From Symsagittifera roscoffensis (Eukaryota > Xenacoelomorpha > Acoela > Convolutidae): a stretch of DNA of 64,000 nt. The notes under the pieces were generated by a model that did not search any database, was not told the origin of the DNA, and was given only the letters and a program-made list of their open reading frames with translations. Made by a program: the position numbers and the translations under genes. The DNA lies in contig NC_087062.1 of assembly GCF_963678635.1 (NCBI RefSeq), positions 66,819,415-66,883,414 of the forward strand, in the 5' to 3' direction. Shown here in pieces: positions 1-10,800 of the stretch. The stretch's first letter is position 1. Every line of letters begins with the position of its first letter.

Positions 1-285
1 AAATGGAAATTAATTGTCAGATTTCCCTGTGGAATAAAAGTTTCTCCTATTGATCCAGTTTTGGGTTAAGTTTCTCCTATTGGGTTAATTTTGACATAAA
101 GTGTCCATCATAAATCGTTTTACAAATGTAAAGAGCTTTAAGGCCATCTGTTTTTTTGCTTCGAAATTCAGAAGATTTCTTTTCGAAAGTTGAAGATTTT
201 TGAAAAAACAAGTATTTTTTTTTTCAGTTTCCTTGCGTTCATTACTCTTTTCCAACTGTCAGTTGGCTTTATTCGAATATTTTAA
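1..285 (+). repeat. Interspersed repeat family A, 3' part
   Basis: This is the downstream half of a roughly 450-600 bp interspersed family that recurs through the window (about 4900, 13626, 16370, 28302, 39007, 43206, 45345, 48715 and 51078). Shared landmarks are GAAATTAATTGTCAGATTTCC, a block reading CTATTGATCCAGTTTT, and the terminal palindrome CCAACTGTCAGTTGG at 252-266. No coding potential is seen. The palindrome just before the 3' edge recalls the 3' hairpin of Helitron/Helentron-type elements; that is inference. Confidence 0.7.
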
Positions 286-364
286 ATCGTCAACTTAGAA
301 TTGGCGCAAAATTTTTAATCGGATGATTTGCAAACGGACAGTTTTGCGATAAAGAAAAAAAACG

Positions 365-960
365 CGCATAGCCCGTTACTGTGCAAGTAGCACAGAATGT
401 TCCGACCATAATCTCAAAAAAAGGCTTTTTTTCAAAATAGTGTCGTTTTTTTTCATGGTTTGATAAAAAGAGATCAGAACGAACAATTATAACTTAGGTA
501 TATTTTTCTTTCATAGTAAAATAGGCCAATTAGGAAACAGTTTTAAGAGAAAAACGACTAGAAAAACAAATTTTTGCCGAAAGTTTTTGAATTTTGAAGC
601 TTTTGGTATCCAAATTGGCGCTAAAAACTCCAAAAACTAACTCTTTTCGCGTAAAAATAAGTTTTCACGGCTGAAATTAAGCTTAAATAATCTTTTAATA
701 GACTGCTTAAACTCACCTCATTAGCTTTTATTAGACTAAAAATCAAAAATTTCACACTGGTTTTTCTCGACACTATGAAATATCACTCAACCCATTTTGA
801 TGATTGTTTGTGGTAGCAGGAAAACAGAAAAAGAACTAAAACATCGATCTGATTAAAGGGGGCTAAGCATGACTATTTTCTGTTTAAAAACGGTTCCAAA
901 TGAGGTCATTTTCATGTTTCATTTTATAGCGCTATAGCTAAACCGAACAAAAGTGTTGGA
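365..960 (+). repeat. Interspersed repeat family C (MITE-like) copy
   Basis: The copy starts near a small hairpin-forming segment (GTGCAAGTAGCACAG at 381-395) followed by AATGTTCCGACCATA. It then runs through a conserved block containing TTTTTCTCGACACT and ATATCACTCAACCCA. The same order is seen at 25612-26110, and inverted at 10870-11455 and 53640-54290. GTTCCGACCAT near one end and its reverse complement near the other end in full copies make a terminal-inverted-repeat non-autonomous DNA element likely. No open frame. Confidence 0.55.
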
Positions 961-1440
961 TTTTGATGTGATTAACATTTTATTTATTGATGAGTTGCCT
1001 TCTATTTTATTCATCTCCTGATTTTATTCAATCAAGTTTCTTTCAATTCACGTTTTATTTCACCGGCTTTTAAATCAGCTACAAAAACTGAATGCGTAGG
1101 GATGCATCAATTTAACTGAAAGCGCCATCAAGGGAACAAAATGCGCGTAAAAATTGTTACGAAAGAGTTACTGCCTTATTTACACAAGCAAACGCTTGTG
1201 TTATTCTACGAGGCCAAATTGTTATCAAATAAACTTATGCTAGACTACAAGGTGGTAAATTGAACCGACCACCTATTGTAATTTATCACCCACTTAGCGT
1301 ATATGTCGGAAGGGGCAGGGTAACAAATCTTTCTAAGCTTCACTTGGTAAGGTTCTCTTTGATTTTACTTGTGTTTGTGAAGTTCAACATTGGCCTTTGT
1401 GCCTAGATGTGCCACTGAACATTTTTTTCTGAGATTTATA
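961..1440. other. AT-rich spacer upstream of MCCC2
   Basis: No gene recognised. It contains a family-B head hairpin, ACACAAGCA...GCTTGTGTT, near 1191, and nothing else I can name. Any MCCC2 promoter or 5'UTR exon must lie here or further upstream; no clear TATA or initiator assignment is possible. Confidence 0.4.
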
Positions 1441-1462
1441 TAATTTGAATTTTCAGGTCAAA

Positions 1463-4400
1463 ATGACGAAATTAGTGTCTTGCATTTTCTGCAGAGCCGC
1501 GCGCATCAAAAAGAGCCATCTTGTCACGATTTCATGTAATAAGCAGTCAATAACAAAGCTAGTTTTATCAAGACAAATTTCCACATCTAATTATCTCAAC
1601 AACAACTTCAATGTACTTAAAAGCAGTATTGACAAAAATTCATCAAATTACAGCGACAATTACTCCAAAATGAAAGCACTTGTTGACGATTTACATGAGA
1701 AATCAGCCAAGATATCAAAAGGAGGATCTGAAAAAGAGGTCGAGCGTCACTTGCAGCGAAACAAATTGCTGCCTAGAGAGCGAATTCAAAATTTACTGGA
1801 CGAAGATTCGTCGCTTTTGGAACTGTCGCAGATGGCAGCTTATGACATGTACGAAGATGACATACCATCAGCAGCTATTGTATGTGGCATAGGTAGAATA
1901 AATGGCATCACTTGCATGATAATATGCAATGATTCCACTGTGAAAGGAGGAACATATAGACCGATGACAGTGAAGAAACACCTGAGAGCACAGGAGATAG
2001 CTAAGGAGAATGGATTGCCATGTGTCTACCTCGTGGACAGTGGGGGAGCCTTTCTGCCCCTGCAAGCAGACGTCTTCCCAGACAGAGACCATTTCGGAAG
2101 AATTTTCTACAATCAGGTAATCCTTTTTTATTAATCTGCTGCACAATGAGGGTAGTTATGTTAGTGTGCACTTATCTAAACGTTGTAAGACTTTGATGGT
2201 TTTGTGATTTTTCACGAAAAAGTTGATTGCCAGGTTTGAAAGATTAGCTGCTCTCTTTTGGCAGCAAAGCAGGCCTTTCTATAGTCGGTTATGATATCTT
2301 GAATATATGTTGTTTTAAGGCTAGGATGAGTGCCCGGGGTATCCCTCAAGTGTCCGTGGTGATGGGACTGTGCACTGCCGGAGGTGCTTATGTGCCAGCC
2401 ATGTCTGACGAGAACGTCATAGTTCGCAATCAAGGTACAGTGTTCCTCGGAGGACCCCCGTTGGTTCAAGCGGCCACTGGGGAGATTGTGTCTGCTGAGC
2501 TACTTGGAGGTATGTTCTCCTTTTTGAAAAAAGTTGTCAGTGTGTCTTACTTTTTTGGTATATACACGGAGGCAAAAAAAAGTATATTATTGGTATATGC
2601 ACTTAAGTTGACATTTAAGAATAGCTCAATTGAGCAAGAGAATGCAAATAATTTTTGATAGAATCATTATTAAATCTATTTACAATGTTTGTTACTCGTT
2701 CGTTCAATTCTCGGTACTTCTCACATTTGGGTTGCTATTTCCTCCCTCGGCCTTAAGAATATTGAACTTATGGTTGGCTGCATTGAGTTTGACTCGGTCC
2801 AGGAACGTATAAATAGAAGGATGACTTCCCTAAAATAGGGCAGTGACACCAAGATGCCATCCCTTTACGGCATTTTACCAGGCCAGATACAGCTTCTTTT
2901 GAGTTTTCCACAAAGTTAATGGAAATAATAGCTCTCGGTCTCTCCTTTGATTTAGTTTTTTTTGGAAATCAGAGGCAACCTCATCTAGCTTTTTACTAAT
3001 GGTCTCATCTAGCTCAAAGCGATCAGAAACTTTCTCAACTTCTTCGATTACTCGATCAAACTAAACGGTAACCATGTCAACTGAGTCGTAGTGTCAAATT
3101 GAGCTCATGGTTACGTTCGTACGATCGTTTCAAACCGACTTCGTTGATTTCGCGTTTATAGGTTTGAGTTAGATTAAAGTAGTATCCTTTTATGTGCCCG
3201 GGTTGCGAGAAGAGAAAGCGTTGAGCAGCATTACGGTCAAAGTCGAGGAGAATACAGCTGGGCTTGGCATTTCACGTAAGCCGTGACAAACCGTTGGGCA
3301 ACTTTCTGCTCTAGTTTCTTTGGAAGCAAAGCATAAATACACGGGGCGTAAAAACCTGCAAGTTGTTAGTAGATTGTATAGAATTGATAACATTGCACTG
3401 AACGTAATTTAAAGGTGTCATCACAAAGCCATAAATCTCGGTTCAACTCAAGAGCATTCTTGTTGTCGCATTTGCCGAAATTAAATACTCATTCGGAAAT
3501 ACTCATCCTCGATACCGCTGTCGAAAAGGCAGAAGCTCGCAAATTGTCTCAGTATTTCAAAATGCCTATCGGCAAGGGTCTTTCAACTGTTTTTTGTCGA
3601 TTTAGAGCCCTGTTTGTTGCAGGTCAAGATGGTAAAGCTTTTTGCAGTGCTTTTTCGTCCGCCACCGATTGCAGGCATTTTGCAATTGAACTGCTCTTAG
3701 CCAGGCTGGATTTTTGTCTCTTATTTCAGCTTCTGAACAAAAATTCGTGCGTCCGATTGCCCAGGGAAGACTTCATGGCTGTGATCATTGTTAGGAAATT
3801 AGGTCATCGTCAATTGTGATAGCTGTAACCTTGCATTTGTGCGAGTGTTATCTTGAACATTTTCATTGTTCATTTCCTTTTTTCGCCTCCTGCTTTGTGA
3901 TACATTCATGTCCATCAATTATAAGAGTGCGACAAGAAATTTCATTCATTTTTTGTTGCAATTTTGAATACAGAATGAAACAGTGTTTGCATTCATTCTA
4001 CCATTAATTGTGAAAATTGTGATCTAAACTTAGTTAATTGTGATTAAATACAATCTTAAGGCAAACCGCTAAATTGCTAAAAGTTAGTAATTCGGTATTT
4101 AATAACCACTTCAAAAGTAAAAAAAAACTGATCGCGACACAATTGAGCTTAAGATAAATTAGCATAGGTTAAGTTAGAAAATAGGGTAAAATGGCATTGG
4201 CCAAGTCGGAGTATAGGCTAAATTGTATAGTGCAGTTTGGTAGAGGATAAGATGTAATAGGGAAATACGTTCTGCTATCGAAGTTTTCCGTGCTTTTATT
4301 AAAAATCATAAAACGTCTCTTTTAACGAAAATCATATCACCCAGACAGTAGAATTCTTGGACAATACTCAGGGTTTTAAGCTGATTGATGGTAGAGTATC

Positions 4401-7043
4401 ATTCTGATTCGAGTGATAATTGGGAGGATTATTGCATCTTGAATAATCAATTAGTATTTTGTTTAGGGATTTTTCTCAAAACACTGAATTTTTATGCTCC
4501 CATTACTTACAAGAATGGCGTCGCATTGATTGGTGCCGACTCTCTTTAACCAAGCGCAATGGTATTTTCCGTTTTTTTGAAGAATTCACTTTTGGCCAGA
4601 AATCAAATGCTTGGTCTTGTCCACGTTGGTTTTTAAATCGCGTTTTTGCAAAGTTTCAACCGCGTTTTGCTAACTTCATTATAGATTGGGATACCGGTTC
4701 AAGGGATATCAAAAGGTCATCTGCTCATAGCATATCCCATGGTACTTTGGAACGACAGTTTCTCGTAGCCTCTTCCACTACTGTTATAAACAACAATGGG
4801 CTAAGTGCCGATCTTTGATGCACACCTACTTTATTTTCGAACTAATCACTGCATCCTTGGGGAACGCTGGTTTTCATCTCACTGTACAGTCAGGTACAGA
4901 CAGTTTTCTTATCCGGAAAAAGTCTCTAGTTTTGTTCCGGCTCAATTTTGATTTTTCGCGGTTTGACTTTTGATTTCTTTTTTAAGTTCAGCTTATATTT
5001 TGCTAAAAGGAACACTAACAGCAAAAGCTTAAAGGTTACGAAAAATGTGATTGACTTCTAGTTTCGAAAATTGAATTGCGGAATAAATTTATTGCTCGTT
5101 GATCCAGGTATCTCAAATTGGGTTAAATTTATCAATACTCTTCAAAATCTTTTATTAGCTTTAGGGGCATATATTTTTTCCTTGAAATTTTTTCTGACTC
5201 CGTGCGTTCATTTTTCTTTTTCAACTGTCAGTGGCTATGTTTTTATCTTGTATACTCTTGGGCAAACAACACCGATTTATGTCAATAGCTTGCACTTCAA
5301 CATGTTTTAGGCGCAGACGTACACTGTAAAGTGTCAGGAGTGACAGATCATTATGCCGAGAATGACCTGCACGCACTCAAAATAGCGAGGAGCATCGTTG
5401 CTAATCTGAACCGCAGCAGTACCTCGCATTTCTGGAATTCTCATTCTGTGGAAGAACCGATTTACAGCCCGGATGAAATCTACGGCATTGTAGGCGATAA
5501 TCTGAAAAAGTCGTTCGATGTTCGCGAAGTGATTGCACGCATAGTCGACGGAAGTCGTTTTCATGAGTTCAAAAAACTATACGGGGAAACTGTAATTACT
5601 GGTTTTGCAGAACTATTTGGCAACAAAGTAGGTATAATAGGAAACAACGGAGTTCTCTTCTCAGAATCGGCTCTGAAGGCTACACACTTCATTCAGATTT
5701 GTTGTCAAAGGGGCATACCGCTGTTGTTCCTGCAGAATATCACTGGATTCATGGTGGGCAAGGAGTATGAGGCAGGGGGTATTGCAAAACATGGGGCCAA
5801 GATGGTTACTGCTGTGTCTTGTGCAAATGTTCCCAAATTGACACTCATAATCGGAGGTTCATTTGGAGCAGGTTAGTTTTCCTTTTTTGTAAAATAACAC
5901 CTACTAGTATAAGTCAGTATACAGTTGGAAAGTTTGTCTTCAAAGTCTGTCGCGTGAACCGAAGATCTCGCAGACGCAGAAATGTGCAATTCGCCAGTTC
6001 GGTTTTGATTTAACTGAAATATTGGAAAATACCTTAATTCTATAAATTTTTTGCAATTCTCTTCTGATATTTTTCCTGTGTACGGCAGTATTTTGCGCTC
6101 ATCGGTCAAGTTTTGGCGGCTTCTACTATCGTTTATTGATTGATTACGCTTGCGATTAGCAAGTGGTATCAAAGCGTAATATAGACTTTAAAAGAACATA
6201 TCCTGTAGTTTTGGCTGCAGTTGTGGTTTTGATTAGGCAACTATGGAATGTGTGGGCGTGCGTACAGTCCAAATTTCCTGTTCACGTGGCCCAACTCGAG
6301 AATATCGGTGATGGGAGGAGAACAGGCAGCTACAGTGCTGACAACGATCCAGAAAAACCAGAAGGCCAAAGAAGGTAATTGTTGATTTTTTATCGAACGG
6401 ATCATGGGCGAAATCAACCGTAATGATTTCTCAATCATGGGCGAAATTAACCAAGAGTAATGACTTTTTATCTACGTCTTGCCAACGTTTATCCTGATTG
6501 GGTAGTCGATAAAAAGAGACAGCAGTTAATCTGTATATAGTTAGTTTTTACCAAATTTGTTCTCGACTTAGAAGAGAAGGAAAGAAAGAAATTTATTTCA
6601 AATCATTTCAAAGTATGAAATTTCAAAACAAAAATTACAGCAAAATTATCTTGAAAACTAGACTACAGAACTTGGGAGACCATTTTTTTAATAATGAAAC
6701 GATTTTTTTTAATATTGAGCCTTCGGCTCCCTCAAAAAATATTAAAGGAGGTTTGCTTTATTGTTGTTGGTATGTTTTTGACCGTGCTGATTAGTAGGCA
6801 GCTCAATACTCTTGTGTAGGAAAAGAATTGACTGCAGAACAGGAGGAGAAGATCAGGCGTCCAATTATTGACAGCTTCGAGCGGGAGGGACACCCCTACT
6901 TCGCCAGTGCGAGACTGTGGGACGATGGCATCATTGACCCCAAAGACACCCGCAGAGTGCTGGGGTTGAGTCTGGCAGCCACTCTAGATCAAAAAGGCGC
7001 AGCAGATAAAGACAAAACCGATTTTGGAATATTCAGAATGTGA
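1463..7043 (+). CDS. MCCC2: Methylcrotonoyl-CoA carboxylase beta chain, mitochondrial (5 exons)
   Basis: Non-biotinylated carboxyltransferase subunit of 3-methylcrotonyl-CoA carboxylase, which carboxylates 3-methylcrotonyl-CoA in leucine breakdown in the mitochondrial matrix. Exons by splice consensus and frame: 1463-2116, 2320-2509, 5311-5871, 6237-6374, 6820-7043, all GT-AG, intron phases 0,1,1,1. They join to 588 residues (human about 563). Residues 1 to about 60 are basic and Ser/Asn-rich, a plausible transit peptide. Family signatures are [12 protein letters not shown] in exon 1, [10 protein letters not shown] in exon 2, [16 protein letters not shown] and [12 protein letters not shown] in exon 3, [14 protein letters not shown] across the exon 3-4 junction, and the C-terminal TDFGIFRM. 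The start was chosen as the first ATG after the TTTTCAG acceptor at 1450-1456. Intron 2 (2510-5310) carries antisense transposon relics but the reading frame is intact, so the gene looks functional. No canonical AATAAA was seen between the stop and the next gene. Confidence 0.97.
2840..3830 (-). pseudogene. Degenerate MULE (Mutator-like) transposase fragment
   Basis: Read on the minus strand and switching frames, this segment gives an ordered set of MULE transposase motifs. At about 3460-3420 comes [10 protein letters not shown] (the family's DGTFK-type first acidic residue), then YQFYTIY and [14 protein letters not shown]. At 3290-3150 comes [14 protein letters not shown], then [20 protein letters not shown]. 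At 3060-2840 come [21 protein letters not shown] and [14 protein letters not shown]. The order matches MULE transposases often found beside FLYWCH zinc fingers in invertebrates. Several frameshifts and stops make it a dead copy. It sits antisense in intron 2 of MCCC2. Only the central and C-terminal catalytic part is preserved. Confidence 0.75.
4459..4895 (-). pseudogene. Non-LTR retrotransposon reverse transcriptase fragment
   Basis: On the minus strand, with stops and at least one frame change, the segment reads [15 protein letters not shown] (RT motif, normally xQGSxLSPLLF), then a degraded YADD box in which the tyrosine codon has become TGA, followed by ADDLLIS. Next come [13 protein letters not shown] and KYHCAW, which resemble the VNVxKTK and KYPCAVC stretches of some animal LINEs. 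It is a 5'- and 3'-truncated dead insertion inside MCCC2 intron 2, antisense to the host gene. Confidence 0.75.
4896..5240 (+). repeat. Interspersed repeat family A copy
   Basis: The copy follows family A through GGAAAAAGTCT, TTTTTCGCGGTTTGACTTTTG, a GTGATTGACTTCTAG block and the end segment CAACTGTCAGTGGCTATG. It abuts the LINE fragment and ends about 70 bases before MCCC2 exon 3, inside intron 2. It has no coding content. Confidence 0.65.
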
Positions 7044-7044
7044 A

Positions 7045-7086
7045 CTTATAATTAGTTGAATGATTCTTATAATTAGTTGAATGATT
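7045..7086 (+). repeat. 21-bp tandem duplication after the MCCC2 stop
   Basis: CTTATAATTAGTTGAATGATT occurs twice back to back, starting one base after the stop codon, in the presumed 3'UTR. It is exact across both units. Confidence 0.9.
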
Positions 7087-7827
7087 CTACTGCTCTACCT
7101 TTGTAACTAGATGGTTGACTATTAGCTTAATTATTTATGGCCGAAATTGCTATCTTACTTCTATAACACGTTATTTTTATAAGCGAAAACGGCGAATACT
7201 GTCTCTTGGCTAGCTTTAAACTAGTTACTGAACAAAGTAACAGCAAGCTATTTTTCAGCAGAAATCAGATGAGCTTTTGGACTCATTTGATTTCTAATGT
7301 TCCTCGTCAAGCAAATAGCATAATTAGTGGAGTAGTTGCTTGTGCGTTTCTGGAACGAGTGCAGTAATTTAATGCTGAAGTGTAATCATTATGTTGCAAT
7401 TCAATTTCATCAGTTAAACCTTTTCTAATGTTGTAATCACGGCACCGTAAGCACGCCTTCAGATAGTTCAAACCAATTTAGTATCCTCCTCTAAAGCGAT
7501 TTTTGGGAGGATTTTTTCCACTTCTTAGCTGGATTTTTTAGCCAGCCAGAATTGCGTCATTTTATTCCACATTCAATAATAGGGAAGGAGATCTTTACTT
7601 GTTTTATTTAGGTGGAAGGTTTTTAACTTGATGTATTTTTGAAGAAAAAAAATTGCTTAAAATTTGGAAGCAATTCAGTTTTTGATTTCTCTCGATTTTA
7701 GACTTTCAGTATAGCATGAGTCAAAGTTGGTTTAAAACTTTTGTTGACCTATTGATGTTAAAAACAAATATGGTTTGTTTGTGATTGCTGTTTAGAGTTT
7801 ACCTCGTCGTTTTGTTTCAGATACAAA

Positions 7828-7896
7828 ATGTATCAAATCTTGAAGCTCAGCTTATTTTTAACTTCTATTCTACTTGCCAATGGATTGGTCAGAAAA
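7828..7896 (+). CDS. GLMP: GLMP exon 1: signal peptide
   Basis: ATG at 7828 follows a TTTCAG acceptor by seven bases. It opens a 23-codon frame reading MYQILKLSLFLTSILLANG and then LVRK, a basic-poor start with a hydrophobic core and a small-residue end, as in a cleavable signal peptide. It ends at a strong AAAA|GTGAGT donor in phase 0, matching the phase of exon 2, 4.3 kb away. The link to the rest of the gene is inferred from phase, strand and the need for a signal sequence. Confidence 0.8.
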
Positions 7897-10800
7897 GTGA
7901 GTAGGTTTGAATTTGATTACCTTGTGGGAAAAATACCTGTCCTCTATTTGAGTTAGTTTTGTCTAAAGGAGCGCAATTATTTCCAATCCGCTTAGATCTC
8001 TCATTACTCTAGCTATCAGCCAGGGTACCGCAACCGGTTTTGGACCTTTATCCGTTAGGAACTTCGCTCAGCATGCGAACGTTTTTGATCAGCAGGTTCA
8101 GTTCATAATGAATTCAATTTTTTTGCATCTCCGGTACACTTAGTCTGGAGGTAACGAATGCGCCTAGGACGGCAAAGGTCCTGGGTTTGAATCTGACGGG
8201 GCCTATTTTTTTCAATCGGGAAATAGTCTAAAAAAATTTGGCTTTTTATTGTCTGATTATGTTTTGTCGGCTTTAGTGCCATTTTGTAGAATTGTTTTAA
8301 TTTTAATTTTTTTACATTATAGTTGCTTTTAATGATCTGATTTACCTCTGCTGTTTACACAAGCAAACAAAGCTTGTGTGATAGTGCGAACTCTCTTTAT
8401 TTTCAACCTAAGTCGCAAATATTAGTGTTCATTTTGAAAGTGTTCTTTTATTCCAGCATGTGCATAAGATCACTAACCAGCTATTAAGTACAGCCAATGC
8501 TAAGGATATTAACACAGGTTATTATATTACCAATAGCACTTTAGCTTCAAGGTATCATGAATCTGTAGCGTAGAGGTATTGAAGGAGACCCACAACAAAT
8601 TAAGAGGGTTCGAACCTGGCCAGGGTCGGATATTTTTAATGAATTTTTTCGAATTCTAGTTAAAATTCGTCCGCTCTAGAAATAGAAATGTTAGTTGGTA
8701 TTTTTTTTCTTTTAACTGATAATGCATCATAATTGCCTTGCGTCAGCAATTGTGCAGACTCATAATTGGCGTGCTTCACTTGAGAGATTATGTAGACTCA
8801 AAGTTGTACTCATTCAGTTTTTCCCAGTAGCGTTATCGGTCATATTTTGCTTGTGTATGCGAAGTGTGAACTTGTGTTAACTTTAACTCTGTGCTGAAAC
8901 TTTACTAACCTTGACTCCGTAAGTTTTCTCTTTTTTGTTTTTTTTATCGGTTTAGTGGCTTATTTTTTTATTTGTTTCGATGGAAACATAATTTCTCTGC
9001 CCCCTTCTAGATTGCACAAAATGCACAAAAATCTTAATAGAAATTATAGTTATTTTTTTTCATGACAACTTTTTTTTCGGCTGGATAGGTTTCGGCTTAT
9101 GATATATTGGCTTCCTATTGCGTGCTTTGACGAGCGAAAAAAGTTTGTATGTGCGTGTCCTGAGGGTAGAGGGGGCTTAATAAGTTATTAGTCTAAGATT
9201 TTTAGATTTTTTTCGGCCTTTTTTATTTGCCTTTTTTGGGCTTAATAGGTTTCGGTCTATATTATATCGGTTTAGTGGCCTCTCATTGATTCATTTGACG
9301 AGCAAGTTTTTTTTTGAGTGTTTTGAGGGCGAGGGGTTTTATTCGAATTTTCATAAAGTCTTAAGTCCTGATTTTTTTTGGCTTCAAGTGTTTCGGCCAA
9401 GGTATTTTCGGCTTTGTTAACGCTGGGTAATTTACATTTCGATGCTTATTTAAATTACATTGTCTTGGCATGTTTGTGTTTCATAACTAGCCTTATTCAT
9501 TTTGATAGATGTAGTTTTTTCGACATTTTCAATTGTTTTTTCCTTCTGTTTTGTATTGCAAGTGGTGCATAGCTCAGCTTCGCCTCTATGTTGATTTTTT
9601 TGTTTCAATTTTCTTAAACTTACACTTTTTTGTTTCCGCTTAAATTTCGTGCGTGTAATAATTTGTTTAACTAATGATTATTAAGAATGAATTTTTTAAA
9701 TCAATATGCTTTCTCCTAATCCTATTTTGTTCAAGTACTCTCTCAAAATGGTCTTTAAGTTCGTTAAATTAGTTTTTTCTTAACATTCTTAAAATGATTA
9801 AATTTGACCTAGTTTCCAGCTAGATCTTATTACGCATTCATTTTTCAACTGCAATTCGTACAATGTTGTTTCAACTTTTTTTGAGTTGTCAACTCTTAGT
9901 TATTTAGGTCGTTTTTTTGGGGGCAAAAGTTTCGAAATTCGGCCAGAATCGCTCATTTTTTTTGGAGGTAAAACATATTTTTCATATTCATTCAAAATGG
10001 TACAATGGTTGTTGTAGCCTCATCTTTTTCGACAGCGGGTTTCGTTTCTTTTTGACTTTTTAACTCGGAGGGAATGAAAGATTATCTCGTTGTTTTAATC
10101 CCGTCCCAGGCCTCGAAGGGGATATTTAGAGCATACCACAGGTGCGTTTCACTTAAACTTCATTCTACACTGGACTTCGTCCGATTGGTTCTCTTGGTAT
10201 TTCGTGCTGTGAGGCCAGCAACCTCTGTCAAGAATATTGAGTCTTAAATGGAGTTTAGCTATCCCACTCCTCCTTGCTGTGTGAGCTGATGGGATTCAGC
10301 TAGTCGAAGAGATTCAGTTCAGAGACTGACGATGGCTACGTCTGTCCATCTGATTGTGCATCCGCAGTTAACCATGTGATGCAGACTGGGAGGGCCTTGA
10401 CTACATATTTCACAAGCATTGGGAGTTTTAGGCTCTCACCGATTACGGTAGTTAATCGGACGTAGAGAATACGCAGATCGGAGCTGAGCAAATTTGCATT
10501 TGGTATCACACGGAACATGTTTTCAATAGTGTCAACTTCCCGTGGAATTAAGTTTTAAGCTTTATTGTAGATGATTTTTGACGGTGCTGGTTTATAAACT
10601 CAAGGTTTTTAGCACGGTTTGTGATTGAAAAGTGCTGCTTTTGGTATTAGAGGAACGATGTCATAGTGGTTTCAAACCATTGTTCTTCTTTGTTGTTTCG
10701 TGGACGGCGCGTTGAGGTTGGTAGCTACCTAGTAGGAATTATTTAGAACGAATTACTCCAACTGGGTCGATACAGTTTTTCTCGCCTCGTTTTGTTTAAA

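Noticed and set aside
3415-3819. Plus-strand 134-codon frame in MCCC2 intron 2
   Set aside because: The minus strand shows MULE transposase motifs in order; the plus frame is its shadow.
8564-8617. tRNA gene at the A and B boxes
   Set aside because: The sequence recurs as the core of a ~550-bp repeat at four sites and does not fold as a cloverleaf with proper stems; it is a tRNA-derived repeat.
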